From Chloroflexia bacterium (GTDB taxonomy: Bacteria; Chloroflexota; Chloroflexia; Thermomicrobiales; CFX8), in assembly GCA_030431755.1 (NCBI GenBank), contig JAUIIK010000007.1:1-64000 (forward strand): a stretch of 64,000 bases of DNA. The letters are read 5' to 3'. The translations under genes and the position numbers were made by a program. Below are positions 10,401 to 24,995 of this stretch, piece after piece (within the stretch, counting starts at the first letter, position 1; each line of letters starts with the position of its first letter). The notes beneath the pieces were generated by a model that searched no databases, was not told the origin of the DNA, and saw only the letters and a list, made by a program, of their open reading frames with translations.

Positions 10401-10478
10401 CTCTGGACCGGCGCGCTACGGTACAGCCACAACGGCCAGTGCGCGGCCCATGAATTCGCCGGCGTCATTCCCGGATAG
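7425..10478 (+). CDS. Secreted beta-helix / choice-of-anchor Q / PKD-like repeat protein
   Basis: This 1017-residue protein starts with a clear signal peptide (MRRISHYALACLLALAGATL, then AVAANA as likely cleavage region). Residues ~35-330 carry right-handed beta-helix repeats (STFxGNxAxxGGA). Residues ~380-430 match the choice-of-anchor-Q pattern (DNGGPTQTMLP, LDQRGAPRP). About five PKD-like units follow; some have FDCDNDGSYET loops and others a DYGDGTGAQ variant. The last ~100 residues are three Cys modules (SYYTGGL, NTYTGAL, SLWTGAL) ending in AGVIPG, as in the protein at 1-2586. It is likely surface exposed, possibly adhesive and calcium-stabilised. It is preceded by a LuxR regulator and followed by a strong hairpin and a regulator remnant. 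No enzymatic residues are evident. Confidence 0.88.
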   Translation: MRRISHYALACLLALAGATLTLGATISPAVAANATVTACDEAGFDAALQTVQASGGGTLSFTCSGTLTFTAEKTITSHVIIEGAGQVTIDGNGTTRLFYVNSGATLDLRELSLQNGSADEGGAILNANGTLRVTGSVLDNNSASVGGAIGSVGKATIVGSTLRGNQANIGGAVIAIGTPTFIGSTFQGNHASERGGALTLAGIVTIATSTFIDNSADTFGGALELNGAGVENVATIAASTFAGNRANTAGGAISNAAYTSINASTFSGNNAEHGGAIENRAGLNIANSTLSANNGTTGGGILTSSDLAITRSTLSGNSAQFGAAVMQVSGSIAFNRTIIANSAMSASCFSVDGSILGTDVNLSDDASCPFSLVGSTSVNLGPLQDNGGPTQTMLPLAGSDAIDSASCTTSYPLDQRGAPRPLPPASTCDIGAVEVGAVVPGIQILLTEHDGPVSEGSSPAITVYTYSATGGNLSYRFDCDNDGSYETPGSGVGNTGIGHCTLLDDARYPLGIQVCDANNGNDCVTALHTIVTHNVRPTVDSPIISPETSNEGQSVAVSATFTDPGTDDTHTCTIDYGDGTGAQAGTVEANTCIGPSFTYVDDNPSGTPADSYVVTVTVIDDDGGIGRATADHTVNNLAPSISGVSNDGPANEGFPVTITVAATDPGNADTLSYTFDCDNDGSYETQGAGHQRQCVFGNDGSYLVPFQVTDDDTGSVGGNTTVQVLNAPPAVDPALVAPEESNEGDSVTATASFTDPGTDDTHTCTIDYGDGSGAQPGTVDGYTCTGPAHTYLDDDPTGTPSDEYTVTVMVTDSDGASGESNLQHTVNNVAPEIEGVSSAGPVSQGQPATVSVEASDVGINDQLSYSFDCDGDSSYETGPQAAPVADCPLDPATATTTIGVMVVDDDGGTATSAIDVHQTLTLCGSYYTGGLTGPTAGGCANGAVALTLPAATATTVCVNTYTGALTWSSQPTCPGGRPHVVPDNGPLRYCESLWTGALRYSHNGQCAAHEFAGVIPG

Positions 10479-10498
10479 ACGCCGACGATCCGACCCCG

Positions 10499-10529
10499 CC
10501 CCGCCCCCGGCAGACGTCCGGGGGCGGGG
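10499..10529 (+). terminator. GC-rich hairpin after the secreted protein gene
   Basis: CCCCGCCCCCGG and CCGGGGGCGGGG are perfect 12-bp complementary arms around a 7-base loop, 20 bp after the stop at 10478. No T-run follows, so termination may need Rho or the hairpin may only protect the 3' end. Confidence 0.6.
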
Positions 10530-10609
10530 CTCGTGCGTCGCGCAGCGCTACGCTGATCCAGAGACAGGATCACGCAGCGGAGCGGAAATGTTCGTCGTAC
10601 TCTCTGTCT

Positions 10610-10869
10610 ATGGATAGCGATGGACGCCCCGCCGCGCAACCACTGCTGGTTGGCCGACAAGCCGAGCTTGACCGGCTGGCCTACCTGTGGGATCTGGCAC
10701 AACAGGGCACGTGCCGTCTCGTGCTCGTCAGTGGTGCGGCGGGCGTAGGCAAGACGGCGCTGGTTGGCGCATTCGCGCACCAGGTCGCAGCGCAGGCGCG
10801 CAAGTCCACACCGGCGCACACGGCCGGGCAGCCATCACCGCCTACATCCTCAGCAACAATCTGATCTGA
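10610..10869 (+). pseudogene. Decayed AAA/LuxR regulator: N-terminus joined out of frame to C-terminus
   Basis: The first ~62 residues (PLLVGRQAELDRLAYL, then Walker A SGAAGVGKTAL) match the start of LAL-type regulators such as the one at 4140. The 84-aa ORF then ends in nonsense. In the +1-shifted frame, the bases up to the TGA at 10867-10869 read VHTGAHGRAAITAYILSNNLI. This resembles the extreme C-terminus of LuxR HTH domains (compare TGLPNRTAAAALAERTGLA at the end of the 4140 protein). The simplest reading is a gene that lost about 900 internal codons in one deletion, with a frameshift at the join near 10795-10805. It lies between the secreted protein gene and the convergent glycosyltransferase gene. 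Confidence 0.7.
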
Positions 10870-10894
10870 CATCCAACCCGCCAAATAGCGCCGG

Positions 10895-12865
10895 CTAGCT
10901 GCCCAGCGCGGGCGACCAATAGAGCCGCGCGTCTCGAAACTCAACAGTGCCGACACCGGCATTGCGGAGATCGAGACGCGCATGCGTCGTTCCGGCTGGG
11001 CAGATCGTAGCGATCCGGAGGGTGCGCCACTCGCCGTCGTTCGGAACCGTCGCCCCAGCGCCGTCCGGAGCGATCTGGGTCCATGTGCCGTACTCGTCTT
11101 GACAGATCAGGAAGGCGCGCAGCTCTCCGCTCGACAGCGTGCTTCTGGCATCGACCTCGAAGTAGCCCAGCCCTTCGCCAACCTCGACGACAGTCCGCAG
11201 CGTGCTCTCACCTTCGGCATCGCGACTGATGGCGATGCCGTCAGCTAGCGGCTCGACGCGGCCGCCGGCTAGGTCCGAGCGCCAAGTGGCGCTATCTCCA
11301 TCAACGACCGCGAAATCGCCATCGAGCTGCTTCTGATCTCCTGGCGGCTCTCCGGGCCGCACCAGCAGCTCCAGCAGCAGCCGGTCCCGATGACGGCTGA
11401 CGATTACCGGCGCGAAGCCTTCAGCCATGAGCTGGTCGCGCGCGAACGCGCTTTCAGGCGACTCGACATGCACGAACCAGAGCGCTTCCGCTCCGTCGAT
11501 CAGATCCGCTGCGCCGGGCGGCAACTCACCGAAGCCGCCCATCGTGACCTGCTCGGCCTCCTCCAGCTCCGGCGCGTAGAGCTCGATCAGCGTCTCGGTC
11601 ACCGCCGGGGCCATCACGACCGGCCAGCCGTAGTCGCCCGTGCGCCCGGCATCCTCGGCCAGGGCGTCCCAGTGTTGCTTGTCGCCTTCGCGGACAGCCT
11701 GCAACGTCACCAGCGACAGTCCGAACCAGGTCACCACGGCGATCGTCGCGACGGCCCTGCCAAGCCGGGTGGTGGTGACGAATGGCGCGCAAGCCACAAG
11801 GGCGCACCAGCCCAGCGTCGCCGGCAGAATCGTTCGCTCAGCGTAGGCCGGACTCAGCAGGCTGAGCGCCGCCGCGATGACGACCGTCCCGCCCGCCAGT
11901 CCGACAGCGACACCAGCGCCCAACAGCGACCTTCTCGCGAGCGCGAGCAACCCCAGGACTGCCACCAGTAGTAGCAGTCCAGTCAGCGCCAGATGCAGTC
12001 CGGTCCAGCGCTCCCACGGCGCAGGCTCACCCCAGTAATAGAGCCCGCGGCCATGCAGCCCGGCGACCGAGAGCAGGGAGCTCTGGATCCGGTCGAGCGA
12101 CACGCCCAGATACCAGGCCCGGTCAGTGCCTTCGCGTTCGGCGCTCGCCAACGCCTGCGGGAGCCAAGGCAGGAACCCGACTACCGCCAGGACGCCCGCG
12201 ACAATCAGCGGGACGGCTTCTCGCCGGCGCGTGATGACGATCCAGAGCGCGACGCCAGCTGTCGGTAACAGCGCAAAGATCGCGCTGTAATCGATGTAAA
12301 CGGCGGCCAGAAGCGCGCCGCCGTAGAGTCCCGCCCAGCGCCAGCGCCGGTCGCGCTCGTACTCAATCAACGCCAGGTAGGCCAGCGCAATCGCCAGCGT
12401 CATTGGCGCATATTGCCGCGCCTCCTGGCTGTACCAGAGGTGCAGCGGCGACAATGCCAACAGAAACGCCGCGAGGAGCCCGGCTGCCGGCCGCAGCAAC
12501 CGCGCCACGATGAGATAGAGAACGGCGATCGTCGCCGTCCCGGTCAGGACGCTCAGCAGGCGGCCGGCTTGCAGGTCCGGGACGAACAGTGCCGTCAGTT
12601 TCACCAGCACGTAGTAGAGCGGCGGGTGCGGGTCATACTCGCCGCGCAAGCCCAGCACCTCAACCCACGGCAGCCGAGAAAAGCGCACAGTGAAACCCTC
12701 ATCAAGCCAGAGGCTGAGATGATCGAAGCGATAGAGCCGCAGCAGACCGCCGAGCAGCACGCTGCAGACGACGGCTACGCGCATCGCTCCCCGGCTTGTC
12801 CGTAGCTGCGCCAGCCGGCCGCGCCTCAACCCGGCCTTCGACGTTGGAACCTGGCTCAGATCCAA
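10895..12865 (-). CDS. GT-C family membrane glycosyltransferase (GT39 / PMT-like)
   Basis: This 656-residue protein has about ten membrane helices from residue 29 to ~400, then a soluble C-terminal part. The family signatures are present: the acidic loop LWLDEG at residues 52-57, HPPLYY at 80-85 and YSQEARQYAP near 145-154. These match dolichyl/polyprenyl-phosphate-sugar dependent mannosyltransferases and ArnT-like enzymes. The last ~170 residues look like a beta-sandwich that could bind carbohydrate. It probably moves a sugar from a lipid carrier to a protein or lipid on the outer face of the membrane; a surface protein encoded next to it is a conceivable acceptor. The start is TTG with GGGGG 8 bases upstream. 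Donor and acceptor are unknown. Confidence 0.85.
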   Translation of the reverse strand: MDLSQVPTSKAGLRRGRLAQLRTSRGAMRVAVVCSVLLGGLLRLYRFDHLSLWLDEGFTVRFSRLPWVEVLGLRGEYDPHPPLYYVLVKLTALFVPDLQAGRLLSVLTGTATIAVLYLIVARLLRPAAGLLAAFLLALSPLHLWYSQEARQYAPMTLAIALAYLALIEYERDRRWRWAGLYGGALLAAVYIDYSAIFALLPTAGVALWIVITRRREAVPLIVAGVLAVVGFLPWLPQALASAEREGTDRAWYLGVSLDRIQSSLLSVAGLHGRGLYYWGEPAPWERWTGLHLALTGLLLLVAVLGLLALARRSLLGAGVAVGLAGGTVVIAAALSLLSPAYAERTILPATLGWCALVACAPFVTTTRLGRAVATIAVVTWFGLSLVTLQAVREGDKQHWDALAEDAGRTGDYGWPVVMAPAVTETLIELYAPELEEAEQVTMGGFGELPPGAADLIDGAEALWFVHVESPESAFARDQLMAEGFAPVIVSRHRDRLLLELLVRPGEPPGDQKQLDGDFAVVDGDSATWRSDLAGGRVEPLADGIAISRDAEGESTLRTVVEVGEGLGYFEVDARSTLSSGELRAFLICQDEYGTWTQIAPDGAGATVPNDGEWRTLRIATICPAGTTHARLDLRNAGVGTVEFRDARLYWSPALGS

Positions 12866-12974
12866 TTGACGCCCCCGCTTCCCCGCAGATCATAATAGGA
12901 AGGGCTCAGCCTCGCGCAGGGTCGCGCGGTTGAGCCGGGCGCTGGTCGGAACATGCACGCAATAGGAGGCACGC

Positions 12975-13262
12975 ATGACACTGCAAGCACAGTCAACGGT
13001 CCAGGCGGACAATGAGCGGGTGCGCGTTACCCGCTGGAGCTTCGGGATCGAGGCTGAGACCGGTTACCACCGGCACGAGTACGACTACGTCGTCGTCCCG
13101 CTCGCAACCGGCCGGCTGAAGCTCATCGGCCCCGAGGGCGAGGAGACGTTCAGCGAGCTCGAAGCGGGCGTCTCTTACTACCGCGAGGCCGGCGTCGAGC
13201 ACAACGTCATCAACGCCACCGCCGGCCCATTTGCCTTCGTTGAGATCGAGCTGAAGGCGTAG
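12975..13262 (+). CDS. Small cupin-domain protein
   Basis: This 95-residue single cupin fold has the first cupin motif GYHRHEYDYVVVPLATG (residues ~31-48) and a second motif at AGVEHNVIN (~73-81), giving the usual His and Glu metal ligands. A good ribosome site (AGGAGG, 7 bases before ATG) supports the start. Such mini-cupins are sensors, isomerases or unknown-function proteins. It is monocistronic and divergent from the glycosyltransferase across a ~110-bp gap. Confidence 0.85.
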   Translation: MTLQAQSTVQADNERVRVTRWSFGIEAETGYHRHEYDYVVVPLATGRLKLIGPEGEETFSELEAGVSYYREAGVEHNVINATAGPFAFVEIELKA

Positions 13263-13592
13263 CGGTCAAACGACCTTATGTCATTCTGACCGGGGCGATC
13301 AACATCCACCGTTCCTCACTGATCGACGAGGATTTCACGGCAAACACGCGACACGTCGGCTAGATCCTTCAGCTCCGCGGAGCCGGAGCCTGCCCTGAGC
13401 GCAGTCGAAGGGGTCAGGATGACTCCAATGGTTGTTTGGCCCCTCAGAAATAGAGTCGAATGCCGATCCAAATTCAATCCGTGCCGTCGGATTGTGCAGC
13501 GGCACATCCGAGGTCGGCCCCACTCTCGATATACTGGATTCAAAGGGAAAGCACAGCCCGGGAGCGGTAGGGAGCCGGGCGGACGGAGGGAC
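13263..13592. repeat. 330-bp gap with an inverted-repeat dispersed element
   Basis: GTCATTCTGACC at 13280-13291 pairs with GGTCAGGATGAC at 13412-13423 (11 of 12 positions). Inside lies CTGCCCTGAGCGCAGTCGAAGGG (13390-13412), which matches a segment at 50503-50525 in 21 of 23 positions. The rest is probable promoter and leader for glgE. The ORF track extends glgE into this gap, but the repeat and the poor protein context argue against that. Confidence 0.55.
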
Positions 13593-15584
<1,992 letters not shown>

Positions 15585-15595
15585 GGGATTGGGGA

Positions 15596-15680
15596 AGGGA
15601 AGAGGTAACAGGAAACAGGTAACAGGGAAACAGCCGTTTCTGGATCTTCCCTCTTCCCTCTTGCCTGTTACCTCTTCCCT
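15596..15680. repeat. Long inverted repeat between glgE and treS
   Basis: The 17-bp arm AGGGAAGAGGTAACAGG (15596-15612) is perfectly complementary to CCTGTTACCTCTTCCCT (15664-15680). The ~51-base loop holds partial copies of the same words (AACAGG, TTCCCTC). It could form a strong hairpin in the mRNA that separates expression of glgE from treS, or it could be an inserted dispersed repeat. Confidence 0.75.
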
Positions 15681-15706
15681 ACACAGGGGAGGAATGAACG
15701 CAGCAC

Positions 15707-19059
<3,353 letters not shown>

Positions 19060-19063
<4 letters not shown>

Positions 19064-21135
19064 GCATTCGTCGTGATTCGGTTGACGCGCTACGACAACT
19101 GGCCGAGCGCTACGGCATCGCGTCTGTCTACCAGGGCATGGACCGCGCGACGGTCCGAGCCCCGCAGGAGTCAGTCTTCGCGGCGCTCCAGGCGCTTGGC
19201 GCGGACGTCGCGACACTGGACGACGTAGCCGACGCCTACGAACGCCGGCGCGCCGAAGCGTGGGCAACGATATGTGACCCCACCGCGACGATCTGGGACG
19301 GCCAGGGGCACGTCCGCGTGCGGCTACCCTCGCGCCACTCCACAACCGAGCTCCACCTGAGACTATTGCAGGAAGATGGCGAGGCGCTGGAGGAAAACGT
19401 TTCAGTCCGCGACTACAAAGTTGTTGGCAGCGCCCGTCTCGTTCCGACATCGAGCATCCTCGAACGAGCGGTCGAACTGCCCTGGGAGATCCCAGCCGGC
19501 TACCACCAGCTGGAGATGCAGTCCGGAGAGCTCAGTGCTTCGGTGATCCTGATTTCAGCACCGAGCAGGGCCTTCCGGCACGACCGCTCCCGCAGCTGGG
19601 GGACGTTCCTGCCGCTCTATAGTCTCACCACGGGCCAGAGCTGGGGGGCCGGAAACATCGGCGATCTCGGTCGCTTGCTCGACTGGACTGCCGAACGGGG
19701 CGGGAGCTACACCGGCACGCTGCCGCTGCTCCCGGCATTTCTCGACGAACCCTTCGAAGCCGGCCCCTATTCGCCGGTATCACGCCTCTTCTGGAACGAG
19801 TTCTATCTCGATATCCCGGCCATTCCGGAGTTCGAGCACTCGTCCGACGCCCGGTCACTCGTCGAGTCCGCCGATTTCAAGCGCGATCTCGCTAACCTAC
19901 GCGCCAACGAGCTAGTCGACTACCGCGAGGGCATACGGCTACGACGCACCGTGCTCGAGAAGCTGTCCGCGACCTTGATCGACCGAGGCGGAGACCGCTA
20001 CGACAAGTTCCAGGCCTGGCTCGGCGACCACCTGCACGCGCGGCTCTATGCAGCATTCCGAGCGCTTGTCGAGCAGCATGGCTCAGGTCCATCCGGTTGG
20101 CCGGTAGAGATCAGACCCGAAGACGTCACCGAGGCCGAGTACGACCAGGATGCCTTCAACTACCACGCCTACGTCCAGTGGATCGCCGAGCAACAGCTTG
20201 ACGCGCTACCGCGCCGTCCGAAGTCCAACTCCGGGCTCTACCTCGATCTGCCAATCGGCGTGAACGGCGAGGGCTACGACGTTTGGCGGGAGCGAGAATC
20301 ATTTGCAGCGGGCTTCACCGTCGGCGCGCCACCCGATCTGCTCGGCCCCGAAGGCCAGAATTGGGGCTTCCCGCCGCTCAACCCACTGGTGCTGCGCGAG
20401 CACGGCTATCGCCATTTCATCGAGGTTATCCAGCATCACATGCGGCACGCCTCGCTGCTGCGCATCGATCACATCATGGGGCTGCACCGGCAATTCTGGA
20501 TTCCGGAAGGGGCCGAGGCGAAGGATGGGCTCTACGTCCATTATCCGGCCGACGACCTCTACGCCATCCTGTCACTGGAGTCGCACCGCAACCAGACCGA
20601 ATTGATCGGCGAAGATCTAGGCACCGTGCCGCCGGCAGTGCGCCCGGCGATGGAAAAGCATGACATCAGCCGCATGATCATCGTGCCGTTCGAGGTGTGG
20701 GAAGATTCAACCTCGCTGAACGAGATCCCAGAGGGCAGCCTGACGGCGCTCAACACCCATGACATGCCACCGGTCGCCGGGCTCTGGCAGGACTGGTTCA
20801 ACAGCGACCGACAGGCGACCCTGGTAGCGTTGCTACAGGGGCATGACTTGCTCGCCGCTGATGTCGAACCCGACGATCTGGAAGCCGTCATCCCTGCGAC
20901 GCTCGAGTTTCTCGGGCGAAGCGATGCACGCGCGGTCCTGGTAAATCTCGAAGATCTCTGGTTCGAAACACGATCCCAGAACATCCCCGGAACAACCGAT
21001 GACGAACACGACAACTGGCGGCGCATAGCCACCCGGACGTTCGAGGAGTTTTCGAACTCTGAAGCCGTCCTGAGACAGCTAACGCGTCTGGATAGCGCTC
21101 GTCGCCAAACTGAACATGATGACGAGGAGCTATGA
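19060..21135 (+). CDS. malQ: 4-alpha-glucanotransferase (amylomaltase)
   Basis: This GH77 enzyme of 691 residues transfers maltooligosaccharide segments between alpha-1,4-glucans. Motifs seen are [15 protein letters not shown] (nucleophile Asp), [15 protein letters not shown] (acid/base Glu) and [13 protein letters not shown] (third Asp). [16 protein letters not shown] is the conserved acceptor-site segment. The ~180-residue N-terminal extension with beta-rich character is usual for longer bacterial MalQ. Start and stop are linked to treS and glgB by ATGA overlaps, so these three genes are translationally coupled. In this setting it can trim and lengthen glucans for TreY or recycle short maltooligosaccharides. 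Confidence 0.94.
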
Positions 21136-23033
21136 CAGCGACAGCCACAATCTCCGATCAGGACATCTACCTATTCAACGAAGGCAGCCACCTCGAGCTG
21201 GCATCCCGGCTGGGGGCGCACATGGAGGAGCGTGACGGCTGGCCCGGAACGGCCTTCGCCGTCTGGGCGCCCAACGCCGAGTACGTCTCGGTCGTCGGTG
21301 ATTTCAACGGCTGGGACCAGCAAGCCGCGCCGCTGGAGCCGCAAGGCAACTCAGGCATCTGGGGCGGTTTCCTGCGTGATGTCGGCCAGGGAGCGCGCTA
21401 TAAATATCACATTCGCTCCCGCCACGACGGCTACCGAGTCAACAAGGCCGATCCGATGGCCTTCCACGCCGAGACGCCGCCGGCGACCGCTTCGATCGTC
21501 TGGCCGCTCGACTACGAGTGGGGTGACGACGATTGGATGGCGAACCGCGCCGACCGCAATGGCGCCGAGGCGCCGCAAGCGATCTACGAGGTGCATCTCG
21601 GCTCATGGATGCGGGTGCCAGAAGAGGACAACCGCTCGCTGAGCTACCGCGAGATCGCGCCGAAGCTGGCAGACTACGCCGTCGAGATGGGCTTCACGCA
21701 CGTCGAGCTGCTGCCGATCATGGAACACCCCTTCTACGGCTCCTGGGGCTACCAGACGACCGGCTACTTCGCGCCAACGAGCCGCTACGGTACGCCGCAG
21801 GACTTCATGTATCTCGTCGATCACCTGCATCAGCGCGGCATAGGCGTCATCCTTGACTGGGTTCCGTCGCACTTCCCGTCCGACGAGCACGGCCTGGCCT
21901 ACTTCGACGGCACTCATCTCTACGAGCACTCCGACCCGCGCCAGGGCTACCACCCAGACTGGAACAGCTACATCTTCAACTATGGGCGCAACGAGGTCCG
22001 CAGCTTCCTGCTGAGTAGCGCCCTCTTTTGGCTCGACACGTACCACGTCGATGGCCTGCGGGTGGACGCCGTCGCCTCGATGCTCTACCTCGACTACTCC
22101 CGCAAGGAGGGCGAGTGGATCCCGAATGAGCACGGCGGCCGCGAGAACCTCGAAGCGATTGACTTCCTGCGTCGCCTCAACACCGAGGTCTACGACCGCT
22201 TCCCGGACACTCAGACGACGGCTGAGGAATCGACGGCCTGGCCGATGGTCTCGCGTCCGACCTACCTCGGCGGGCTCGGCTTCGGCCAGAAATGGGACAT
22301 GGGCTGGATGCACGACACGCTCGAATACTTCGGGCATGAGCCGGTCCACCGCAAGTACCACCACAACGAGCTGACCTTCCGGATGGTCTACGCCTTCAAC
22401 GAGAGCTTCGTGCTGCCGCTCTCGCACGACGAGGTCGTCCACGGCAAGGGCTCGCTGCTGGACAGGATGCCCGGCGACGACTGGCAGAAGTTCGCCAACT
22501 TGCGGCTGCTCTTCAGCTATATGACGGCCCAGCCCGGCAAGAAGCTGCTCTTCATGGGCGGCGAGTTCGGCCAGGGCCGCGAGTGGAACCACGACCGCAG
22601 TCTCGATTGGGATCTGCTCGAGAACGGCTGGCACCGGGGCGTCCAGAAACTCGTCAGCCAGCTCAACCGCCTCTACGGCGAACGGGCCGCGCTGCACCAG
22701 ACCGACTTCAACCCCGCCGGCTTCGAGTGGATCGACGGCGGCGACGCCGAACAGAGCGTGCTGACCTTCATGCGACGGGATGCCAATGGCGAAAACCCGA
22801 TCATCGCCGCCTTCAACCTGACGCCGGTCCCGCGGCACAACTACCGCATCGGCGTCCCGCAGGACGGCACCTGGCACGAGATCCTCAATAGCGACGCAAA
22901 AGAGTTCGGTGGCAGCGGCCAGGGCAACATGGGCGCGGTCGAGTCGACGCCGGTCCCCTGGCACGGCCGGCCGACCTCGATCATCGTGACCCTGCCCCCG
23001 CTCGGCGCGATCTTCTTCGAGAACGGCAGCTAG
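21132..23033 (+). CDS. glgB: 1,4-alpha-glucan branching enzyme
   Basis: This GH13 branching enzyme has 633 residues. A CBM48-type domain begins around residue 35 ([23 protein letters not shown]). The catalytic barrel has [28 protein letters not shown], nucleophile Asp in [15 protein letters not shown], Glu in [10 protein letters not shown], and the transition-state site [15 protein letters not shown]. It is about 100 residues shorter than the E. coli enzyme because the first N-terminal domain is missing, as in many GlgB. It introduces alpha-1,6 branches into the chain that GlgE extends. It overlaps malQ by 4 bp. Confidence 0.95.
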   Translation: MTATATISDQDIYLFNEGSHLELASRLGAHMEERDGWPGTAFAVWAPNAEYVSVVGDFNGWDQQAAPLEPQGNSGIWGGFLRDVGQGARYKYHIRSRHDGYRVNKADPMAFHAETPPATASIVWPLDYEWGDDDWMANRADRNGAEAPQAIYEVHLGSWMRVPEEDNRSLSYREIAPKLADYAVEMGFTHVELLPIMEHPFYGSWGYQTTGYFAPTSRYGTPQDFMYLVDHLHQRGIGVILDWVPSHFPSDEHGLAYFDGTHLYEHSDPRQGYHPDWNSYIFNYGRNEVRSFLLSSALFWLDTYHVDGLRVDAVASMLYLDYSRKEGEWIPNEHGGRENLEAIDFLRRLNTEVYDRFPDTQTTAEESTAWPMVSRPTYLGGLGFGQKWDMGWMHDTLEYFGHEPVHRKYHHNELTFRMVYAFNESFVLPLSHDEVVHGKGSLLDRMPGDDWQKFANLRLLFSYMTAQPGKKLLFMGGEFGQGREWNHDRSLDWDLLENGWHRGVQKLVSQLNRLYGERAALHQTDFNPAGFEWIDGGDAEQSVLTFMRRDANGENPIIAAFNLTPVPRHNYRIGVPQDGTWHEILNSDAKEFGGSGQGNMGAVESTPVPWHGRPTSIIVTLPPLGAIFFENGS

Positions 23034-23112
23034 TGCTGGATTCCGTTCGTAGCCAGATGATCCACGACAAGGAACCGTCTTTGAACATCTCTACGTGTGG
23101 GAATCGGCAGCT

Positions 23113-24969
23113 ATGATCCACCAACCATCGCGTCTGGGCGCGACACCGCTCCCCGACAGCCGCTGCTGCTTCATCGTCTGGGCGCCATTCGTCGACAAGA
23201 TCGATGTCCACCTGCTCGGCAGGAACGAGCGCTACGAGCCGCTCGAACGCGACGCGCGCGGCTATCACTCGGCGACGCTGGAGGGAGTCCCGGCCGGGAC
23301 GAACTATCTCTACCGGCTTGACGGCGGCCAGGAGCGGCCAGACCCGACGTCACGCTATCAGCCCGAGGGCGTCCACGGTCCATCGCAGGTCGTCGATCCC
23401 GAAGCGTTCGACTGGACCGACGACGGCTGGCCGGGGTTGGCGCGGAAGAACCTCGTCTTCTATGAACTGCACGCCGGTGCCTTCACCGACGAAGGCGCCT
23501 TCGACGCCGTCATACCGCATCTCGACGGGCTCAAGGATCTCGGGATCACCTGCATCGAGCTGATGCCGGTCAACCAGTTCCCGGGAGCGCGCAACTGGGG
23601 CTATGACGGCGTCCAGATCTTCGCCGTCCAGAACTCATACGGCGGTCCGGAGGGCCTGCGGCGGCTGGTCGACGCCTGTCACGCGCGCGGCATGGCGGTC
23701 ATCCTCGACGTCGTCTACAACCACCTCGGGCCGGAGGGCAACTACCTGGGCGAGTACGGCCCCTACTTCACCGACAAGTACTCGACGCCCTGGGGCTCGG
23801 CCCTAAACTTCGACGACGTCGACAGCGACGAAGTCCAGCGCTTCTACATCGAGAACGCGCTGCAGTGGATTCGCGACTACCACCTCGACGGCTTCCGGCT
23901 CGACGCGATCCATGCCATCTATGACCAGCGGCCGCGACCATTTCTGCGTGAGATGGCCAGCGCCATCCACGATCTGGCAGCAGACCTCGGACGCCGGGTA
24001 CACGTCATCGCCGAGAGCAATATGAACGACCCACGCGTCGTCAACCCCGGCAAGTTCGGCGGTCTCGGGCTCGACGCCGAGTGGAACGACGACTTCCACC
24101 ATGCAGTCCACGCCCTGCTGACCGGCGAGGACACCGGCTACTACCACGACTACGGCAGCTTTGAAGATCTCGTCAAAGCTATGCGGGCAGGCTTCGTCTA
24201 CACCGGCCAGCACATGAGCTTCCGTGGGCGCGGCCACGGCGATGTACCGTGGCTCTACGACGGCAATAACTTCGTCGTCTTCGCCCAGAACCACGACCAG
24301 ATCGGTAACCGCGCACGCGGCGACCGGCTGAGCACGCTAATTCCGTTTGAGCTGCAGAAGACCGTCGCGGCGCTAGTGACGCTCTCGCCCTATCTGCCGC
24401 TCTTCTTCATGGGCGAGGAGTATGGCGAGACGAACCCGTTCCCCTACTTCGTCGATCACGGCGATCCGGATCTGATCGAAGCCGTCCGCAAAGGCCGCGC
24501 GGCGGAGTTCGAGAGCTTCGCCTGGCAGGGCGAGATCCTCGATCCCGCAGCGTCCGAAACCTTCGAGATGGCGAAGCTGGACCGCGAGAAACTGGACAAT
24601 CCAAAGCATCGCGCGCTCTACGAACTGCACCGCGAGCTATTGCGCTTGCGGCGGGAGACACCGGCACTGGCGAACCTCAAGCTGCGCGACATGACCGTCA
24701 ACGGCATTGACGCGCAACGTATCCTCCAGATGTGCCGGTTACACGCAACCGGCGATGTCAATTGCGCGTTCAATCTCGGCCAGGACGAAGCCTCCATCCG
24801 GTTGCCCTGCGCTTCCGGCCGCTGGCGTCTCGTCCTCAACACGGCAGACACTGACTGGGTCGGTCCCGGTTCGGATCTGCCCACGATTTTGGAATCGGAC
24901 GGCAGTATCGAGATGGCCCTCCCGGCCATGAGCTGCGCCGTCTACGTGCTTGACAATGGCTCCGCTTGA
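23113..24969 (+). CDS. treZ: Malto-oligosyltrehalose trehalohydrolase
   Basis: TreZ releases trehalose from the reducing-end maltooligosyltrehalose made by TreY. The 618-residue protein has the N-terminal sandwich (CCFIVWAPFVDKIDVHL) and a GH13 barrel with YELHAGAFTDEGAF and IELMPVNQFPGARNWGYDGV. Catalytic residues are DGFRLDAIHAI (Asp), VIAESNMNDPRV (Glu) and FAQNHDQIGNRARGDRL (Asp). The ORF track begins at a GTG six codons earlier (23095). ATG 23113 is preferred because GTGGGA lies at a better distance, but both starts are possible. It lies 79 bp after glgB and 255 bp before the GH57 gene. Confidence 0.94.
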   Translation: MIHQPSRLGATPLPDSRCCFIVWAPFVDKIDVHLLGRNERYEPLERDARGYHSATLEGVPAGTNYLYRLDGGQERPDPTSRYQPEGVHGPSQVVDPEAFDWTDDGWPGLARKNLVFYELHAGAFTDEGAFDAVIPHLDGLKDLGITCIELMPVNQFPGARNWGYDGVQIFAVQNSYGGPEGLRRLVDACHARGMAVILDVVYNHLGPEGNYLGEYGPYFTDKYSTPWGSALNFDDVDSDEVQRFYIENALQWIRDYHLDGFRLDAIHAIYDQRPRPFLREMASAIHDLAADLGRRVHVIAESNMNDPRVVNPGKFGGLGLDAEWNDDFHHAVHALLTGEDTGYYHDYGSFEDLVKAMRAGFVYTGQHMSFRGRGHGDVPWLYDGNNFVVFAQNHDQIGNRARGDRLSTLIPFELQKTVAALVTLSPYLPLFFMGEEYGETNPFPYFVDHGDPDLIEAVRKGRAAEFESFAWQGEILDPAASETFEMAKLDREKLDNPKHRALYELHRELLRLRRETPALANLKLRDMTVNGIDAQRILQMCRLHATGDVNCAFNLGQDEASIRLPCASGRWRLVLNTADTDWVGPGSDLPTILESDGSIEMALPAMSCAVYVLDNGSA

Positions 24970-24995
24970 CACGGCAGGCGCAAACGCTGAAACAC

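Noticed and set aside
13419-13592. N-terminal extension of GlgE in the ORF track
   Set aside because: The extra 58 residues overlap a dispersed-repeat end, are unlike GlgE N-termini, and a ribosome site precedes the later ATG.
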